Positions 5,944-6,317 of a stretch of DNA of 6,317 nt are shown here, one piece after another (positions within the stretch are counted from its first letter, which is position 1; each line of letters starts with the position of its first letter). Position numbers and translations under genes: made by a program. Origin of the DNA: an uncultured Litorilinea sp. (lineage in GTDB: Bacteria; Chloroflexota; Anaerolineae; Caldilineales; Caldilineaceae); contig CAKZVN010000098.1 in assembly GCA_937922105.1 (NCBI GenBank), positions 1 through 6,317 on the forward strand, in the 5' to 3' direction. Under the pieces are notes generated by a model. The model had not been told where the DNA came from. It searched no databases and was given only the letters and a program-made list of their open reading frames with translations.

Positions 5944-6087
5944 CTATACACCCGTTTGGACGCAGGGCCAAATCCGCGTGGCACGCAATGGCACATTGGT
6001 CGCAATCCGTGCCATTTGTACCGGTGCGCCCAGGATTAGCGTCACCAAGCCCACTCCAACCCGATAGGAAGCAGTGACGCCGTGCAC
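5944..6087 (-). CDS. Possible 47-residue small protein, unrecognised
   Basis: A GTG at 6087 sits 5 nt after a strong AAGGAG (6098-6093), and the frame runs 47 codons to TAG (5946-5944), 8 nt before the minus-strand hairpin and U6. The product begins (M)HGVTASYRVGVGLVTLILG, has a short hydrophobic stretch (about residues 10-23), and ends ATRIWPCVQTGV. The same frame is open further upstream to the stop at 6210-6208, including GERFGRYPDINDGSTGDLPL, but has no start there. It could therefore be the tail of a decayed gene. The Shine-Dalgarno overlaps a repeat hairpin, so it may be fortuitous. I recognise no family and see no promoter. Confidence 0.22.
   Translation of the reverse strand: MHGVTASYRVGVGLVTLILGAPVQMARIATNVPLRATRIWPCVQTGV
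5987..6016. repeat. 8-bp perfect inverted repeat
   Basis: AATGGCAC (5987-5994) and GTGCCATT (6009-6016) are perfect complements separated by 14 nt; a second TGGCAC at 5979-5984 could pair with the same right arm. It lies inside the possible small ORF. Function unknown; it may be part of a decayed repeat. Confidence 0.4.
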
Positions 6088-6095
6088 GCGTTCTC

Positions 6096-6117
6096 CTTCT
6101 TCCCTGTGGGGAAAGAG
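6096..6117. repeat. REP-like hairpin
   Basis: CTTCTTCCC (6096-6104) pairs with GGGAAAGAG (6109-6117) with one mismatch, around TGTG, within a pyrimidine-rich then purine-rich segment (about 6091-6127). The pattern resembles the dispersed repeat upstream of the glycosidase gene. No T-run follows on either strand, so it is unlikely to be a terminator. Confidence 0.4.
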
Positions 6118-6210
6118 ATGGAGGGGTAGGTCGCCGGTGCTGCCGTCATTGATGTCGGGATAACGGCCAAACCGCTCACCTTCAGTGGTTTGATCGCCAA
6201 GTAGCCTTCA

Positions 6211-6317
6211 TTCTGAGGAGCGCAGCGACAGCCCGCCCTGAGTCCTGCGAAGGGAAGAATCCCGGCAGACCACCAGAGTGGGATGCTTCCCTTCACTGCG
6301 CTCAGGGCGGACAGTTA
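6211..6317. repeat. REP-like inverted repeat reaching the window edge
   Basis: Arms 6231-6263 and 6280-6312 are 33 bp each and match as inverted repeats with six mismatches, separated by 16 nt. Both share the CCGCCCTGAG and GAAGGGAAG-ATCCC cores. A third, related fragment, TTCTGAGGAGCGCAGCGAC, precedes them at 6211-6229. This CTGAG/GCGAAG/GAATCCC vocabulary is typical of short dispersed palindromic repeats in Chloroflexota and some other phyla; that attribution is from memory. The element may continue past 6317. Confidence 0.65.

Larger units (their letters stand above)
5739..6317. other. 579-bp gene-poor region at the right end
   Basis: No conventional gene is supported here. In order it holds a weak plus-strand terminator, the 14-bp tandem repeat, the minus-strand hairpin with U6, a possible 47-codon small ORF, a small inverted repeat, and REP-like hairpins to the edge. 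Open frames on both strands in this part are short or made largely of repeat sequence. It looks like an intergenic area that has accumulated repeats, possibly with the remains of a minus-strand gene. Confidence 0.6.

Noticed and set aside
5630..6067. A 145-codon plus-strand frame overlapping the TyrA-like 3' end
   Set aside because: It starts within the TyrA-like gene in another frame and runs through the tandem repeat and hairpin, so it is unlikely to be coding.
6042..6296. An 84-codon minus-strand frame starting at 6296
   Set aside because: Its first third is the REP-like repeat translated (GILPFAGLRAGCRCAPQNEG), and the rest has no features; the alternative frame ending at 5944 has better translation signals.

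Overview
This 6.3 kb, GC-rich bacterial window holds six well-supported protein genes in two blocks facing away from each other, plus a repeat-rich gene-poor right end. The protein types (a Lon-like AAA_32 protein, a membrane-anchored clan GH-A glycosidase, a small M50 peptidase, an HD protein, a TyrA-like dehydrogenase with a C-terminal tail), the GCTATAAT promoters and the REP-like intergenic repeats all suggest Chloroflexota (Anaerolineae-like). That assignment is inference, because no rRNA or marker gene is present.

Left block, minus strand. A type II membrane-anchored glycoside hydrolase (3139-1949) is translationally coupled, through a TGATG overlap, to an orphan family-3 solute-binding protein (1949-1110). 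No permease or ATPase gene lies in the window. Downstream on the same strand, behind its own apparent promoter (TATAAT at 1080-1075), is the N-terminal part of a Lon-family AAA+ protein. It runs off the left edge, so its protease domain is not visible.

Right block, plus strand. An extended -10 promoter (TGCTATAAT) in the divergent intergenic region drives a probable three-gene operon: an M50 site-2-type zinc metalloprotease (3410-4111), an HD-domain phosphohydrolase starting on the base after its stop codon and in the same frame (4112-4702), and a prephenate-dehydrogenase-like NAD(P)-binding protein (4749-5738). The last has lost several of the usual TyrA substrate-side motifs. A short GC hairpin plus T4 (5768-5793) may end the operon.

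Right end, 5739-6317. No conventional gene is visible. It holds a 3 x 14 bp tandem repeat, a nested hairpin with a U6 tract that folds best as minus-strand RNA (an intrinsic-terminator shape), a possible 47-codon minus-strand small ORF ending just before that hairpin, and REP-like inverted repeats running to the edge. I see no CRISPR array, tRNA, rRNA, transposase or defence system. The best leads are the directional hairpin with its small ORF, the divergent TyrA homologue, and the glycosidase/orphan-binding-protein pair.
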